Of a stretch of 64,000 bases of DNA, positions 39,616 through 49,797 are shown piece by piece. Numbering within the stretch: position 1 is the first letter of the stretch; every line of letters starts with the position of its first letter. Under the pieces are notes generated by a model. It was not told the DNA's origin and made no database searches. It was given only the letters and a program-made list of their open reading frames with translations. The position numbers and the translations under genes were made by a program. Source of the DNA: Methanothrix soehngenii GP6 (GTDB taxonomy: Archaea > Halobacteriota > Methanosarcinia > Methanotrichales > Methanotrichaceae). The stretch spans positions 496,001-560,000 of the forward strand of contig NC_015416.1 in assembly GCF_000204415.1 (NCBI RefSeq), read 5' to 3'.

Positions 39616-41230
39616 GGCACTATCTAGAAATCAAGTGAAATTTGTTTTTTACCAGCGATAGATTGTCTCATTTATGATATTATTGCTAATGTGGTTACAC
39701 AAATCGGCCCATTTGGTTTGATTAAAGCAAATTTATCAGAATAATTTATAAAATAATTTTGTATTTTAAAAAAAATTACTAAGCTAACGCTATTGTTTTA
39801 GAATCTGGTTAGGCGATGCCGAATCTTTTAACCCGTATCTAGAAAAGGAATGAACATAAAGAATGCATTGAGTAGAGACTTTTGAGGCCTTCCAAAGACT
39901 CCTGCTCTCTTTAGCGCAGAGAGCTTTATCTGCTCTTTGATTCCTGGTTCCTCTAATTGTTTTTTTCTATGAGTCTTGAGACTTGTTGAATAGTAATTTT
40001 CTATGGGATTGTTTGTAGCCGGGGCATTATCGGTAAAGTAAAATGCTGTAAGGTTTGGCCAAAGCTCTTCGATTTTATCCAGCCTCTTTCTAACGGATAT
40101 CATAAACGAGTCGGATTGCATCTTTAAAAATTTAAAATTATTTAAAGCTTCATGATAAGTTCTTTGCTCAAGGTTTTTGCTTTCTCTTCTACGTCTCAAT
40201 TCCAGACGTCGAACAAAATCATAAAATAGGTGCTTGGCTTCTGCAATCCATGATTTGTATTCCTTGTTGCTTCTCTGTCTCATCATTTTCTCTTCTTCGA
40301 TCAAGGTGGAAAGGAATTCAATCTCAAGTTCACGGTTAAAAAATATGTTAAGCATTTTGTATTTAAGCAATTCCTGTTCGATGCTTGTTTTTCGAGGAAA
40401 ATCATTGACTATGAGCTTATTCAAGTGGAGCAAACAGAATTGATGGATTACCTTGTTGCCGAATACTCTTTTAAAAACATTGCTGTATCCTCTGTAAAGG
40501 TCTGTGACAATAAATATCTGCTTTTGAGTGTCGAGATTTCTTCGAAGGAAACCTTCGATAGTATCGGCATCTTTTGAATCGAAAAGCTCATCCGCGATTA
40601 CTTGCCTTGTTACCGAATCAAGGAGTGTCAAACGATACTTTTGGTTTCGTCCTGCCTTGGGATGTTGCTCGTCATAATGCACGAACTGGATATTTTTGAC
40701 CGAAGGGACATCTGTCTCCTCAATCGCGCACTGGACCATGTTCCGGATGGTATCTTTATCCCGAGGATACAGATAGCCCATTATCGATTCTATCACTTCA
40801 TAAGATACGTGATTAAGCCTCAGACGTGTGCAGATTTCCGTGACAATCCCGAAGAAGTCTGTCTTTAGCTTGATCCAGAAGTCTCGATCTTCTTCGGTTG
40901 ACTTCCCGCAAGCGCCACATAAATATTTCCCGACGTTTGCCCCTCCGAGATGTCTCTTCTGGCAGGTGTTAAAACCATTATGGCTCATTGGATGGCCACA
41001 TTCGGGACATAATGGCGGCACTATTTTCCGAAAAATACCGCTCGCAGTAAATTCAAAGTCGTTTGAGTAATCCTGGAAGATATTTGAAAGCATTTCACGA
41101 TACGGAAAATTTATCAAGCTTAATTGCATCTCAGTCATTGTAGGGTCACACAGGGTACATGATTATCATAATATTAATAACTTGTGATAGAATGTGCCCT
41201 GCCTACATCACTTATTTAGGAGATTGTGCC
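39616..41230 (-). mobile_element. DDE insertion sequence nested at the start codon of the IS4-type transposase
   Basis: 1615 bp with inverted repeats GGCACTATCT... (left) and, inverted, GGCACAATCTCCTAAATAAG (right), flanked by a perfect 8-bp duplication GTAGAATG at 39608-39615 and 41231-41238. The right duplication contains the ATG of the host transposase, so its coding region is kept while its TATA and Shine-Dalgarno (39590-39608) are separated. A second copy begins at 63534. Confidence 0.9.
39828..41138 (-). CDS. DDE transposase with N-terminal zinc fingers
   Basis: 436 residues. The N-terminus has two CxxC pairs (CPECGHPM, CGACGKST) like a zinc ribbon. The catalytic region has VHYDEQHPKAGRNQKYRL (first Asp), FIVTDLYRGYSNV (second Asp), QFCLLHLNKL, and NNPIENYYSTSLKTHRKK with the Glu. 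I do not assign an IS family with certainty; 8-bp duplications and the zinc ribbon fit several groups. The gene is intact; the start of an apparently identical copy is at 63626-64000. Confidence 0.87.
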   Translation of the reverse strand: MTEMQLSLINFPYREMLSNIFQDYSNDFEFTASGIFRKIVPPLCPECGHPMSHNGFNTCQKRHLGGANVGKYLCGACGKSTEEDRDFWIKLKTDFFGIVTEICTRLRLNHVSYEVIESIMGYLYPRDKDTIRNMVQCAIEETDVPSVKNIQFVHYDEQHPKAGRNQKYRLTLLDSVTRQVIADELFDSKDADTIEGFLRRNLDTQKQIFIVTDLYRGYSNVFKRVFGNKVIHQFCLLHLNKLIVNDFPRKTSIEQELLKYKMLNIFFNRELEIEFLSTLIEEEKMMRQRSNKEYKSWIAEAKHLFYDFVRRLELRRRRESKNLEQRTYHEALNNFKFLKMQSDSFMISVRKRLDKIEELWPNLTAFYFTDNAPATNNPIENYYSTSLKTHRKKQLEEPGIKEQIKLSALKRAGVFGRPQKSLLNAFFMFIPFLDTG

Positions 41231-41235
41231 GTAGA

Positions 41236-42471
41236 ATGATCAAAATAGTAAAGGTACCGTTGCAATTGGAGCCGTTTTTAGATAAGTTTAGGGATCTCTT
41301 CACAAAACCGAGTTACAGATCATTTCGAGATCTGTGTGGCGCGTTGAGCGTATGTGATAAATCCAAGACCGTTTCTAACCTTTGTGATACTATGGCAGAT
41401 TGTAGCAAAGGGAAAAAATCACGTTCTTCATACAATTGGTTCTTTAGCGATGCGAATTGGGATGAAAATGAAGTTGCACAACGCAAGGTGGATCTTTTCA
41501 TCGATAGTTTATGTTTGAAAGAGAACGATAAACTATTATTAATAATTGATGATACATACAATGAGAAAGAAGGAAATCAAACAGATGGTGTGGGCAAATT
41601 TTACGATCATAGTAAAGAAGCCTATATTTGGGGTAACAATTTCGTTACCTCTGTTGTCCAATCAAAAGGACTATTTATTCCACATAAAGCTAAGATGTAT
41701 ATTAAGAATGATGACGAAAATGAGAATTTTAAAACAAAAATGGAGATTGCCTTTGAAGAGATCATCAAACCATTAGTTGTACCAAAAAGCATCGATCTTT
41801 ATATCGTTTTCGATAGCTGGTGGTTTTCTTCTGATCTATTTAGCAAGTGCCTTAAGCTAGGGCATAATATCGTATGCCAAATCAAGTCTGATAAGAAAGT
41901 CGGAATAAATAAGGATATGTATTTCCAAGTCAGAGATCTAGCGAATCAAATTGAAGATAAATTTTTTATTAAGACAACAGTTAGCGTTCGTGGAAAAAAG
42001 AAGACCTATTATGCATTTGAAAAGAAGGTAATCATAGACAAGGTAGGCGAAGTTAAGCTTGTTATCTCCAAGAGAAAAAAAGATAGCACGACAAAATATA
42101 TAATCAGCACTAATGGATCGCTTTCATTGAAAGAAATACTCTCAATTTACGAGGACAGATGGGATATAGAAACAGCTCATAGAGAGGCAAATCAAAAATT
42201 AGGATTTAAAGATTACCAATTAAGAGATAAACACTCAATTGAAAGATTTATTCAAATGGTTTTTTCAGTATGGACTGCAATTCTCTTATGGGAAATAGAT
42301 AATCCGCCACCTAAAGATGGCTCAAAATCAAGAACGATGGGCGACATGGTCGATAGAGTAAAAATGCAAGCTGTTGGAGAAACATTTGAATTTGTCATGA
42401 CATATTTTAATTTGCCTGTACCTGATGGAGGATTGCTTTATATACTCAAGAGCCTTGGAATGAAGATATGA
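41236..42471 (+). CDS. IS4-superfamily transposase
   Basis: 411 residues from the ATG at 41236. First Asp in KLLLIIDDTYNEKEG, second in LYIVFDSWWFSSDLF, and the Glu helix in YEDRWDIETAHREANQKLGF, which carries the Y-R-E-K signature of the IS4 superfamily. A frame open from 41194 adds 14 codons that belong to the nested IS, so it is rejected. The start codon lies in the target duplication of that IS, so the gene has lost its own promoter. Confidence 0.88.
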   Translation: MIKIVKVPLQLEPFLDKFRDLFTKPSYRSFRDLCGALSVCDKSKTVSNLCDTMADCSKGKKSRSSYNWFFSDANWDENEVAQRKVDLFIDSLCLKENDKLLLIIDDTYNEKEGNQTDGVGKFYDHSKEAYIWGNNFVTSVVQSKGLFIPHKAKMYIKNDDENENFKTKMEIAFEEIIKPLVVPKSIDLYIVFDSWWFSSDLFSKCLKLGHNIVCQIKSDKKVGINKDMYFQVRDLANQIEDKFFIKTTVSVRGKKKTYYAFEKKVIIDKVGEVKLVISKRKKDSTTKYIISTNGSLSLKEILSIYEDRWDIETAHREANQKLGFKDYQLRDKHSIERFIQMVFSVWTAILLWEIDNPPPKDGSKSRTMGDMVDRVKMQAVGETFEFVMTYFNLPVPDGGLLYILKSLGMKI

Positions 42472-42814
42472 ATAATATGATAAATTAAAAATTATAAACA
42501 AGGGAGAAACTTGGAAAGTACAGTACGTCTGTCATGTGGTTATTGGGATAATAATTGGTCTGGAAAACTCCATTGCTAAACTGCACTACCGTAACATTCG
42601 CTGGCAAGTGAGAACGGTCAAAAAGACCATCGCCACCTAAACTTAGCCAAAATGTACATTTTGCCCAATAGAGAGATGCAAAAGCTAGGATCACACCTAA
42701 GCTTAAAGATATTGTGCGTCCGGGATAAACCCCATATCCGCAAGAGATAGATGCAATTGGATCAAGATATTTGGACAAATTTAAGCATTTTAGTATTTTA
42801 TTTTTAAATGAATA

Positions 42815-43375
42815 CCCCGCAGCTTGCTGCGGTTGGGATGGTCAGGAAACCGACTTAAGGAAAGGGGCATATTCTATGTTAGATGATTGAGGTTAAAAAA
42901 GCAAGCCATTGTGCCTACAAAATTCGATATCATATGGTATTTAGTATAAAATATAGAAGAAAATTGCTTCAGGATATCGATCGCATTAATTATATCAAAT
43001 TCGTATGCAGTGAGATCGGTGAACGATACTATTTCGATTTCGATGCAATTGGTACTGATGGCGATCATGTTCATATCTTTGTTGGAGCAGCGCCAAGATA
43101 TTCGCCATCAAAGGTTATGCAAATTGTAAAAAGTATAACCGCAAGAGAGTTTTTTAAGAAGTATCCTGAAGTGAAAAAACAGCTTTGGGGTGGCGAATTT
43201 TGGAGCGATGGAGGTTATGTTGGAACAGTAGGTGATGGTGTTATGGCCGACACTATACGGAATTACGTTGAAACTCAAGGATCGCCTGAAGAAAAGGAAG
43301 CATATAAGCAAATGAACTTGTTAGATTTCGAATGACGGCAAACGGCGCGAACATGCCCCGCTGCTTGCAGCGGGG
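42815..43375 (+). mobile_element. IS200-type element
   Basis: Subterminal hairpins CCGCAGCTTGCTGCGG (42817-42832) and CCCCGCTGCTTGCAGCGGGG (43356-43375) flank a single Y1 transposase gene, as in IS200. IS200 elements make no target duplication, so the ends are approximate. It lies at the upstream edge of the channel-like pseudogene. Confidence 0.85.
42883..43335 (+). CDS. tnpA: IS200/IS605-family Y1 transposase TnpA
   Basis: 150-residue HUH transposase, the normal length. The HUH motif is DHVHIFVGAAP near residue 62, and the likely nucleophile tyrosine lies in TIRNYVETQ near residue 129. The start YKIRYHMVFSIKYRRKLL is typical. It cuts and joins single strands at the hairpin ends. No tnpB is linked here. 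Intact. Confidence 0.94.
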   Translation: MIEVKKASHCAYKIRYHMVFSIKYRRKLLQDIDRINYIKFVCSEIGERYYFDFDAIGTDGDHVHIFVGAAPRYSPSKVMQIVKSITAREFFKKYPEVKKQLWGGEFWSDGGYVGTVGDGVMADTIRNYVETQGSPEEKEAYKQMNLLDFE

Positions 43376-43500
43376 TGCGCTGTTTGACTGAATCCTGGAA
43401 TGTCAAGCTTTCGTTGACCAGATACCCTTAGTCAGAAATTATCGTAACTCTGTTTTCGGTTCCCAGAGAGTCCTTGTTAATCAAATCTAAGAAAACATGA

Positions 43501-43560
43501 AAACCGGGCGAGGGTTCACTTCATCCCAACCTGAAGGTCGGGGTATTCGTGACCCTCCGC
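43501..43560. other. IS605-type hairpin remnant upstream of nif
   Basis: GGGTTCACTTCATCCC / CCTGAAGGTCGGGGTATTCG / TGACCC contains the CCTGAAGG core hairpin seen at other IS605 ends of this window. No transposase or tnpB accompanies it. The rest of 43376-43800 shows no gene. Confidence 0.35.
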
Positions 43561-43576
43561 GCTCCCGATGTAATAA

Positions 43577-45021
<1,445 letters not shown>

Positions 45022-45024
45022 AAA

Positions 45025-45399
45025 ATGAAAGAAGTAATAGCCATCATCCAGCTGAACAAGATGGAGGCGACCAAAGACGCACTGGAGGTCATCGGAATTA
45101 GCAGCTTTACCGCCTACAAGGCTTCTGGACGGGGAAAGCAGAAAGGTCTGCAGATACCTCATCCAACGCCGCTGGATGAGAGGGATGAGAGAGATGAGAG
45201 GGATGAAAAGAGGATGAAATATATCCCCAAGAGGATGATCTCGGTTATGGTGGAAGACGAATTCGTTCCCGCGGTAGTGGCAGTGATCACCAAAGTGAAC
45301 CGAACTGGAAACTATGGCGATGGCCGAATCTTCGTCAGCCCGATGGAAGAATCAGTCAGAATAAGAACCGGAGAGAGAGGGAGCGTGGCCATATCATGA
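45025..45399 (+). CDS. nifI2: PII-type nitrogenase regulator NifI2
   Basis: 124-residue partner of NifI1, three bases downstream. MKEVIAIIQLNKMEATKDAL, SGRGKQKGLQ, and GNYGDGRIFVSPMEESVRIR match the family. The T-loop contains a run of Asp-Glu-Arg repeats (LDERDERDERDEKRMK near residues 49-65) encoded by a tandem GATGAGAG(A/G)... tract, which could vary in length. Its stop overlaps nifD by 4 nt. Confidence 0.95.
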   Translation: MKEVIAIIQLNKMEATKDALEVIGISSFTAYKASGRGKQKGLQIPHPTPLDERDERDERDEKRMKYIPKRMISVMVEDEFVPAVVAVITKVNRTGNYGDGRIFVSPMEESVRIRTGERGSVAIS

Positions 45400-47006
45400 G
45401 CGGAGTCGAAAGAGAGCCAGTAACCATTGCCCGGAGCCGGCAGACGGTCGAAGCGATGGTGAAAGGACTTCCCCAAAAAACGCAGGACATCAGAAAAAAG
45501 CATGTTGTAGTCAAGGACTCCTGCGAGATCGAACAGAGGATCGAAGCCAACGACCGCAGCGTTCCGGGCATCCTGACCAACCGCGGTTGCGCTTATGCCG
45601 GCTCCAAGGGGGTGGTTTTCGGGCCGATCAAAGACATCCTGCACATCACCCACGGCCCCATCGGCTGCGCCTACTTCACCTGGGGAACGCGCCGCAACCT
45701 GATGAGCCAGGATGAGGGCAGAGAGTGTTATTCGGGCTACTGCCTGAGTACAGACGTCAAGGAGACGGACATAGTCTTTGGCGCCGAGAAGAAGCTGGCT
45801 ACAGCTATCAGGGAGGCCTATGCCATCTTCAAGCCGGAGTGCATCTCTGTCTTTTGCACCTGCCCCATCGGCCTCATAGGCGACGATATAGAATCGGTCT
45901 GTCGCAAGGCAGAAGAGGACCTCAAAATCAAGATTATCCCAGTACGCTGCGAAGGCTACCGGGGCGTTTCTCAATCCGCTGGGCACCACATCGCCTCCAA
46001 CGCTCTGATGGAGCATCTGGTGGGCACGGAGGAGCTGGAGAATCCCGGACCCTTCGACGTCAACGTCTTCGGAGAGTACAACATCGGTGGAGACTACTGG
46101 GTGGTCAAGGACCTTCTGGAGAGAGTGGGCTACCGCATAGTGAGCCCCTTCACTGGCGACGCCTCGTTCCACGATATCGCCAAAGCTCATAGGGCAAAGC
46201 TGAACATCCTGCTCTGCCACCGCTCCATCAACTACACCAACCGCATGATGGAAGAGAAGTACGGCATTCCCTGGCTGAAGGTCAACTACCTGGGAGTGGA
46301 GGATACCATCAAGACGCTGCGGGATATGGCAGCGTTCTTCGACGATCCCGGCCTTACCAGAAGAACTGAAGCTGTGATTGACGAGGAGATGGCCAAGATC
46401 CAGCCGACGATCGATATGTACAGAAAGAGGCTGGCTGGAAAGAGGGTCATGATCCTGGTCGGTGGCTCAAGAGCGCACCACTTCAGGAACATGTTCGAGA
46501 CTCTGGGAATGGAGGTAGTCGTGGCCGGATACGAGTTCGCCCACCGGGACGACTACGAAGGCAGAAAGATCCTCACCAGCATCGTCCACACCGGACGCTC
46601 CAAAGTCCTTGAGGACATCCACTACGAACGCGACCCGAACGTCGTCTCGCCGTATGACAACGAAGCGCTCCAGAAGAAGAAGGAGAAGATTCCGAGGCTC
46701 ATGGATTACGAGGGCCTGCTCCCCCACATGAAGGATGGCCAGATAATGATCGATGACTACAGCCATCAGGAGTGCGAGCGGCTGGTAAGGGAATTGGGGG
46801 TGGACCTCTTCTGCTCGGGGATAAAAGACAAGTACGTCTTCCAGAAGATGCACATTCCCTCCCGCCAGATGCACTCTTATGACTACAGCGGCCCTTACAC
46901 CGGCTTTTCGGGCTTTGTGCAGTTCGCCAAGGACATCGACATGTCTGTGAATAGCCCCACCTGGAAATTTATAACCCCACCCTGGAGGCAGAAGAGTAAT
47001 GCTTGA
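45396..47006 (+). CDS. nifD: Mo-nitrogenase MoFe protein alpha chain NifD
   Basis: 536 residues. P-cluster cysteines lie in NRGCAYAGSKG, HGPIGCAYFTW and FCTCPIGLIGDD; the FeMo-cofactor ligands are Cys in ILLCHRSINY and His in QMHSYDYSGPYTGF. EGYRGVSQSAGHHIA holds the His and Gln next to the cofactor. These residues are those of molybdenum enzymes rather than NifD-like paralogues, so it should be a working dinitrogenase subunit. It overlaps nifI2 and nifK (by 8 nt). No vnf- or anf-type delta gene is present. Confidence 0.97.
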   Translation: MSGVEREPVTIARSRQTVEAMVKGLPQKTQDIRKKHVVVKDSCEIEQRIEANDRSVPGILTNRGCAYAGSKGVVFGPIKDILHITHGPIGCAYFTWGTRRNLMSQDEGRECYSGYCLSTDVKETDIVFGAEKKLATAIREAYAIFKPECISVFCTCPIGLIGDDIESVCRKAEEDLKIKIIPVRCEGYRGVSQSAGHHIASNALMEHLVGTEELENPGPFDVNVFGEYNIGGDYWVVKDLLERVGYRIVSPFTGDASFHDIAKAHRAKLNILLCHRSINYTNRMMEEKYGIPWLKVNYLGVEDTIKTLRDMAAFFDDPGLTRRTEAVIDEEMAKIQPTIDMYRKRLAGKRVMILVGGSRAHHFRNMFETLGMEVVVAGYEFAHRDDYEGRKILTSIVHTGRSKVLEDIHYERDPNVVSPYDNEALQKKKEKIPRLMDYEGLLPHMKDGQIMIDDYSHQECERLVRELGVDLFCSGIKDKYVFQKMHIPSRQMHSYDYSGPYTGFSGFVQFAKDIDMSVNSPTWKFITPPWRQKSNA

Positions 47007-48357
47007 CTATACACCAAAAGAGATGGCGCAAAGAGAGACCCTGGTCATAAACCCGGCCAAGATCTGCCAGCCCATCGGCGCCATCCTGGCCTATAAAGGC
47101 ATCCACAACTGCATGCCCATCACCCACGGCTCGCAGGGGTGCAGCTCATACCTGCGCATGGTGTTGGCCCGCCACTACCGAGAGCCGACGCTCGCTGCTA
47201 CCTCCTCATTTACAGAGGACTCGGTGGTATTCGGAGGCAGAAACAACCTCAAAGAGGCGGTTGATAACGTGGTGAACATCTATCATCCCGATGTTCTCGC
47301 CATCAATACGACCTGCTCCTCAGAGACCATAGGCGACGATGTCTCCTCCTTCATGGAAGAGATCAAAGAAGAGGAGTTCTTCGACCCCAATGTGCGCGTC
47401 GTCATTGCCAGCACACCCAGCTACGTTGGATCGCACATCACCGGCTATGACAATGCGGTAAAGGCCATCGTCCAGAGCTTTGCTCGCAGGGGATCGCCCA
47501 ACGGCAAGCTGAATGTCATTCCCGGTTTCGTGGAGCCAGGAGACATTCGTGAGATCAAGAGGATACTTGGCATTATGGGCGTTCGCCATATCATATTCCC
47601 TGATACCACGGACGTATTCGACGCACCGATGTCACCCCAATCAGGCGGACTTTTTCCGCCGGGTGGAACAACCATCCCGGACTTGAAAGACGCCGCCAAT
47701 TCCCGTGCTACCATAGCTCTGGGAAGGACTGCTGGCGCCTCCGGAGCCATGGTCCTGAAGGGCAAGTTCCAGATTCCCGCCGTCATCGGCCCCATGCCCA
47801 TTGGCATTCGTAATTCCGATGCATTTGTGATGAACGTCTCCAGCCTCATGGATGTGCCCATTCCCCAGGGGATAGAGGAAGAAAGAGGCAGGCTGGTGGA
47901 CATGATGACCGATGCCCATCCCCACTTCCATGGCAAGAGCTTGGCTATCTTTGGAGACCCTGATACCGTCGCAGGACTGGTCAGCCTGGCAGTGGAGATG
48001 GGCATGAACCCCACATATGCGCTCACGGGCACTCCAGACAAGAAGTTCGAAGAAGAGGTTCATAGTGTCTCGCCTGACTGTGAAGCAATGATAGGAGACA
48101 CATTCCTCCTGCACCAGAAGATCAAGAACAATCCGGTGGATATGCTCGTCAGTAATACCTATGGCAAGCTGATAGCCAGGGCAGAGGATATACCGCTGGT
48201 GCGGGTGGGGTTCCCCATAACCGATCGGGCCAATCTGCATTACTTCCCCATCATCGGCTACGCCGGAGCTGCCCGCCTGGTGGAGATGATAGGCAACGCC
48301 TTTCTGGAGAGGCGTGACAGAGACTCGGACGACACTCATTTCGAGATGGTCCTGTAG
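46999..48357 (+). CDS. nifK: Mo-nitrogenase MoFe protein beta chain NifK
   Basis: 452 residues, the short form without the N-terminal extension of proteobacterial NifK. P-cluster cysteines lie in IHNCMPITHGSQGCSSYLRM and INTTCSSETIGDD. GGLFPPGGTTIPDLKDA and the C-terminal VRVGFPITDRANLHYFPIIG are typical. It pairs with NifD in the alpha2beta2 enzyme. It overlaps nifD by 8 nt and precedes nifE by 12 nt; GGAGG lies 11 nt upstream of its ATG. Confidence 0.96.
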   Translation: MLDYTPKEMAQRETLVINPAKICQPIGAILAYKGIHNCMPITHGSQGCSSYLRMVLARHYREPTLAATSSFTEDSVVFGGRNNLKEAVDNVVNIYHPDVLAINTTCSSETIGDDVSSFMEEIKEEEFFDPNVRVVIASTPSYVGSHITGYDNAVKAIVQSFARRGSPNGKLNVIPGFVEPGDIREIKRILGIMGVRHIIFPDTTDVFDAPMSPQSGGLFPPGGTTIPDLKDAANSRATIALGRTAGASGAMVLKGKFQIPAVIGPMPIGIRNSDAFVMNVSSLMDVPIPQGIEEERGRLVDMMTDAHPHFHGKSLAIFGDPDTVAGLVSLAVEMGMNPTYALTGTPDKKFEEEVHSVSPDCEAMIGDTFLLHQKIKNNPVDMLVSNTYGKLIARAEDIPLVRVGFPITDRANLHYFPIIGYAGAARLVEMIGNAFLERRDRDSDDTHFEMVL

Positions 48358-48369
48358 GAAACAACTACC

Positions 48370-49797
48370 ATGAGCGTGATCAAGACCTTTGAAGGCAGAG
48401 AGGGTCACATATCCCAGAAAACGGGCTATGATCCTGTGTCCCTCTCCTGCAGCAACGAGAGCCTCGCTGGTGCCGTCAGCCAGAGGGCATGCGTTTATTC
48501 CGGAGCCCGGGTAGTGCTCAATCCCCTCACCGATGCCCTTCATCTGGTGCACGGCCCCATCGGCTGTGCCAGCTATACCTGGGATATCAGAGGGAGTTCC
48601 TCCTCCGGTCCGGACCTCTATAAGAACAGCTTTTCCACAGACATGTCGGAGCTGGATGTCGTTTATGGCGGCGAGAAGAAGCTGGCAAGAGCCATTCGTG
48701 ATCTGGCGGAGAGGTTTCATCCCCCGGCCATATTCGTCTATTCCACCTGCATCGTGGGGATTATTGGAGATGACCTGAAAGCAGTCTGCCGTAGCGCTAC
48801 CGCAGAGCTTGGCCTGCCCGTCATTCCTGTCCGGTCGGAAGGCTTTCGCGGAAACAAGAATGAGGGCTACAAGGCTGCCTGTAATGCTCTATTCGAGCTG
48901 GTCGGCACGAAGGAATACAGGCCTGCCATCCCTTATGCCATAAACCTCCTCGGGGAGTACAACGTTGCCGGAGACCTCTGGGCCATCAAGCCCCTATTTG
49001 AGGAGATGGGGATCGAGGTGGTAGCCACATTTACTGGAGACGGCAGGGTAGCAGAGATCCAGAGATCTCATACCGCCCGGCTGAATCTGGTCCAGTGCAG
49101 CGGCTCCATGACCTACCTCGCAAAGAAGATGGAAGAGAGGTATGGCATTCCCTACCAGCACATCAGCTTCTTCGGCCTTGGGGATTTGGCATCAGCTCTG
49201 CGCTGCGCTGCTCGATTCTTTGCAGACCAGAGCATGCTGGCAAAGGCAGAGGAGATAATCGAACGGGAGACGGCTCGGGTCATGCCAAAGATCGTCTACT
49301 ACCGTTCCCGGGTCCAGGGAAAGAAGGCCGCCATCTACATGGGTGGCGCTGCCAAAGCAGTCTCCCTGGTCAGAGCTTTCGAGGAGCTGGGAATGGAGGT
49401 GGTGATCATAGGAACGCAGACCGGTGACCGGGACGACTACCGGAAGATAAGCTGCATGGTCAGGGACGGGACGGTAATTGTGGACGATGCCAATCCTCTT
49501 GAGCTGAGGGAGCTGCTGGCAGTCCAAAAGGCCGATCTGCTGGTGGCAGGGGTCAAAGAGAGGTTTCTTGCTTATAAACTTGGAATCGCTTTTTGCGACT
49601 TCAACCACGACCGAACCACCAGCTTTGAGGGCTATGACGGCCTGATCAACTTTGCCCGAGAGCTGGATGCCAGCCTGAACAGCCCTGTCTGGAGGCTGCC
49701 CCTGCATAGACCAAGTCCTATTGCAGGTTCAAGAGGTTTGGAAATCGAGAAAGGTATCGAGAAAGCAGCAGAAGGAGGTGTACAGGCCGATGTCTGA
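48370..49797 (+). CDS. nifE: FeMo-cofactor scaffold NifE
   Basis: 475-residue NifD paralogue. Cys in RACVYSGARVVL, GPIGCASYTW and YSTCIVGIIGDDL, and the cofactor Cys in LVQCSGSMTYLA, are kept, while the His ligand of NifD is replaced at RTTSFEGYDG, as expected for NifE. It forms the E2N2 scaffold on which the NifB product is matured with Mo and homocitrate. It overlaps nifN. The C-terminal tail (residues about 445-475) is long and Glu/Lys/Gly-rich. Confidence 0.95.
   Translation: MSVIKTFEGREGHISQKTGYDPVSLSCSNESLAGAVSQRACVYSGARVVLNPLTDALHLVHGPIGCASYTWDIRGSSSSGPDLYKNSFSTDMSELDVVYGGEKKLARAIRDLAERFHPPAIFVYSTCIVGIIGDDLKAVCRSATAELGLPVIPVRSEGFRGNKNEGYKAACNALFELVGTKEYRPAIPYAINLLGEYNVAGDLWAIKPLFEEMGIEVVATFTGDGRVAEIQRSHTARLNLVQCSGSMTYLAKKMEERYGIPYQHISFFGLGDLASALRCAARFFADQSMLAKAEEIIERETARVMPKIVYYRSRVQGKKAAIYMGGAAKAVSLVRAFEELGMEVVIIGTQTGDRDDYRKISCMVRDGTVIVDDANPLELRELLAVQKADLLVAGVKERFLAYKLGIAFCDFNHDRTTSFEGYDGLINFARELDASLNSPVWRLPLHRPSPIAGSRGLEIEKGIEKAAEGGVQADV

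Larger units (their letters stand above)
39495..42523 (+). mobile_element. IS4-superfamily element, itself interrupted by another IS
   Basis: Ends CTGTACTTTCCAA (39495-39507) and TTGGAAAGTACAG (42511-42523) are inverted repeats, flanked by duplicated TACGTCT at 39488-39494 and 42524-42530. Without the nested IS at 39616-41230 it measures about 1.4 kb. It lies in the channel-like gene directly before the pore segment. AT content is clearly higher than in the surrounding housekeeping genes. Confidence 0.88.
36327..42814 (-). pseudogene. ion-channel-like membrane protein gene broken by several IS elements
   Basis: Four pieces of one minus-strand gene remain. Piece 1 (42814-42524) encodes KYLDPIASISCGYGVYPGR followed by a membrane helix and a polar loop. 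Piece 2 (39487-39403) encodes SIYDIPNAVYLSAMIFISQV, a pore-type segment. Piece 3 (37728-37637) encodes YWKYAIMFERIAGWLLMALF, the last helix. Piece 4 (36338-36327) may supply the last codons (ALRS, stop). Joining them after removing one target duplication at each of the first two junctions keeps the frame. The pattern helix-pore-helix after a CGYG segment fits a two-TM ion channel such as those behind pentapeptide repeats. The N-terminus is lost near the IS200 element. Confidence 0.75.
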
